Assembly: GCA_965200525.1 (NCBI GenBank)
Contig: OZ241368.1
Location: 3,100,001 to 3,164,000, forward strand
Length of the DNA: 64,000 nucleotides
DNA from: JANNPJ01 sp965200525
GTDB lineage: Bacteria > Actinomycetota > Actinomycetes > Actinomycetales > Kineosporiaceae
Direction: 5' to 3'
This document shows, one piece after another, positions 63,467 to 64,000 of this stretch. Within the stretch, counting starts at the first letter, position 1. Every line of letters begins with the position of its first letter. Position numbers and translations under genes: made by a program. The notes below the pieces were generated by a model. The model saw nothing but the letters and a program-made list of their open reading frames with translations. It was not told the origin of the DNA and did no database searches.

Positions 63467-64000
63467 TCAGATTGTCGGTTCGATCACGGACACCTGCGGC
63501 AAGGCGGCGGTGGCGAGGGCCCGCGCTTCGGCATCGGGCAGGCCGAGCATGCGCAGTAACTGTTCAGCCAGCCGGTCATAGATCGCGTTGTCAGCGAACT
63601 CGGGGTCTGTGAGGGAGAGGTGCAGGGTGCTCAGCAGCGATCCTGCCGTGCCGGCCAGGGCCAACTTCGGGTTGTCGGCACGGAAGCGGCCGGCTTTGAT
63701 GCCGGCGGTGATGTCCCGCAGGGCGCGTGGGGCTAGTCCGCGGTCGGAGTCCATGTAGGCGGGTCCGTGGCTGATCAAGATCCTGGCGATCTCGGGGCGA
63801 AGGTGGGCCATTCGGCCGGCTAGCCGGACTGATTGGGCAAAGGCTGCTGCAGGGTCGGCCACGTCGGAGCTCAGCGAGTCTAGGAGCTTGCCCATCTCCT
63901 CCAATACGTCGGCGACAGCGGTCTCGAACAGTTCACCTTTGCTGGTGAAGTGGTTGTAGAAGGAGCCGAGGCCGACGTCTGCGGCCTCGGTGATGTCTTG
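63467..64000 (-). CDS. TetR-family regulator (N terminus outside window)
   Basis: The minus-strand frame is open to the window edge. It begins inside the DNA-binding domain (ITEAADVGLGSFYNHFTSKG, ELFETAVADVLEEM), so helix 1 and the start codon lie beyond base 64000. The C-terminal domain contains SVRLAGRMAHLRPEIARILI and LALAGTAGSLLSTLHLSLTD, typical of TetR ligand-binding domains. It precedes the amidohydrolase gene on the same strand with a 118-bp gap and may regulate it. Confidence 0.92.
   Translation of the reverse strand, partial: QDITEAADVGLGSFYNHFTSKGELFETAVADVLEEMGKLLDSLSSDVADPAAAFAQSVRLAGRMAHLRPEIARILISHGPAYMDSDRGLAPRALRDITAGIKAGRFRADNPKLALAGTAGSLLSTLHLSLTDPEFADNAIYDRLAEQLLRMLGLPDAEARALATAALPQVSVIEPTI

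Noticed and set aside
1..64000. CRISPR arrays, tRNA or rRNA genes
   Set aside because: No regularly spaced direct repeats and no cloverleaf or rRNA-like sequence noticed on reading both strands.

Overview
The window is high-GC DNA with actinobacterial gene content: GAF-ANTAR regulators, an ECF sigma factor paired with a zinc-type anti-sigma factor, a DnaE2 remnant, subtilases, and actinobacterial-type IS21, IS256, ISL3 and IS30 elements. Coding density is low, with many gaps of 0.3-1.5 kb. Broken genes and insertion-sequence debris are frequent, so this looks like an accessory, rearrangement-prone part of a chromosome or a large replicon. The genus cannot be set from sequence alone; an actinomycete with an extensive c-di-GMP repertoire fits best. 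No rRNA, tRNA or CRISPR array was seen.

The dominant theme is cyclic-di-GMP signalling. Seven GGDEF and/or EAL genes occur in 64 kb: 1-1197 (partial), 11866-13851, 14747-16015 (nonsense-broken), 16784-19138 (nonsense-broken), 42887-45187, 50779-53339 (frameshifted) and 59499-61445. Around them lie input or output partners: a dual-receiver response regulator (1980-2795), a receiver remnant (19640-19870), a BLUF blue-light sensor (32244-32720), a chemoreceptor (36449-38089), and a lipoprotein solute-binding protein translationally coupled to a GGDEF-EAL enzyme (10409-13851).

Two subtilases carry a C-terminal tryptophan ladder. One is complete (48844-50535) and one is a fragment (9121-9897). 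Two paralogous ~105-aa proteins of unknown family (38300-38617, 53919-54230) sit beside chemoreceptor and c-di-GMP genes.

Layout. 1-3.8 kb: GGDEF-EAL and response regulator. 3.8-8.7 kb: an IS21 element whose istA is split by a group II intron. 9.1-19.1 kb: subtilase and solute-binding fragments, then the solute-binding/GGDEF-EAL pair and two broken c-di-GMP genes. 19.3-23.8 kb: pseudogene and IS graveyard (IS630, IS256, IS30, serine recombinase, chemoreceptor fragment) with one intact membrane protein. 24.3-30.5 kb: GAF-ANTAR gene, then an ECF sigma / anti-sigma / ABC transporter operon joined by 4-bp overlaps. 30.6-35.8 kb: dnaE2, ISL3, IS3, integrase and sigma-factor remnants around an AT-richer BLUF gene. 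36.4-45.2 kb: chemoreceptor, small protein, an intact IS256-family element with 8-bp target duplication, a TetR/MFS efflux pair, and an EAL-GAF-GAF-GGDEF protein. 45.5-48 kb: complete IS3-family element, IS30 and IS3 remnants. 48.8-54.2 kb: Trp-ladder subtilase, frameshifted membrane GGDEF-EAL gene, small paralog. 55.8-64 kb: secreted protein, two IS5 remnants around a GAF-ANTAR gene, membrane diguanylate cyclase, amidohydrolase, and a TetR cut by the window end.

The most interesting candidate system is the recurring neighbourhood of c-di-GMP enzymes, Trp-ladder subtilases and the ~105-aa paralogs, which may link environmental sensing to a secreted cell-surface protease. That link is inferred from proximity only.
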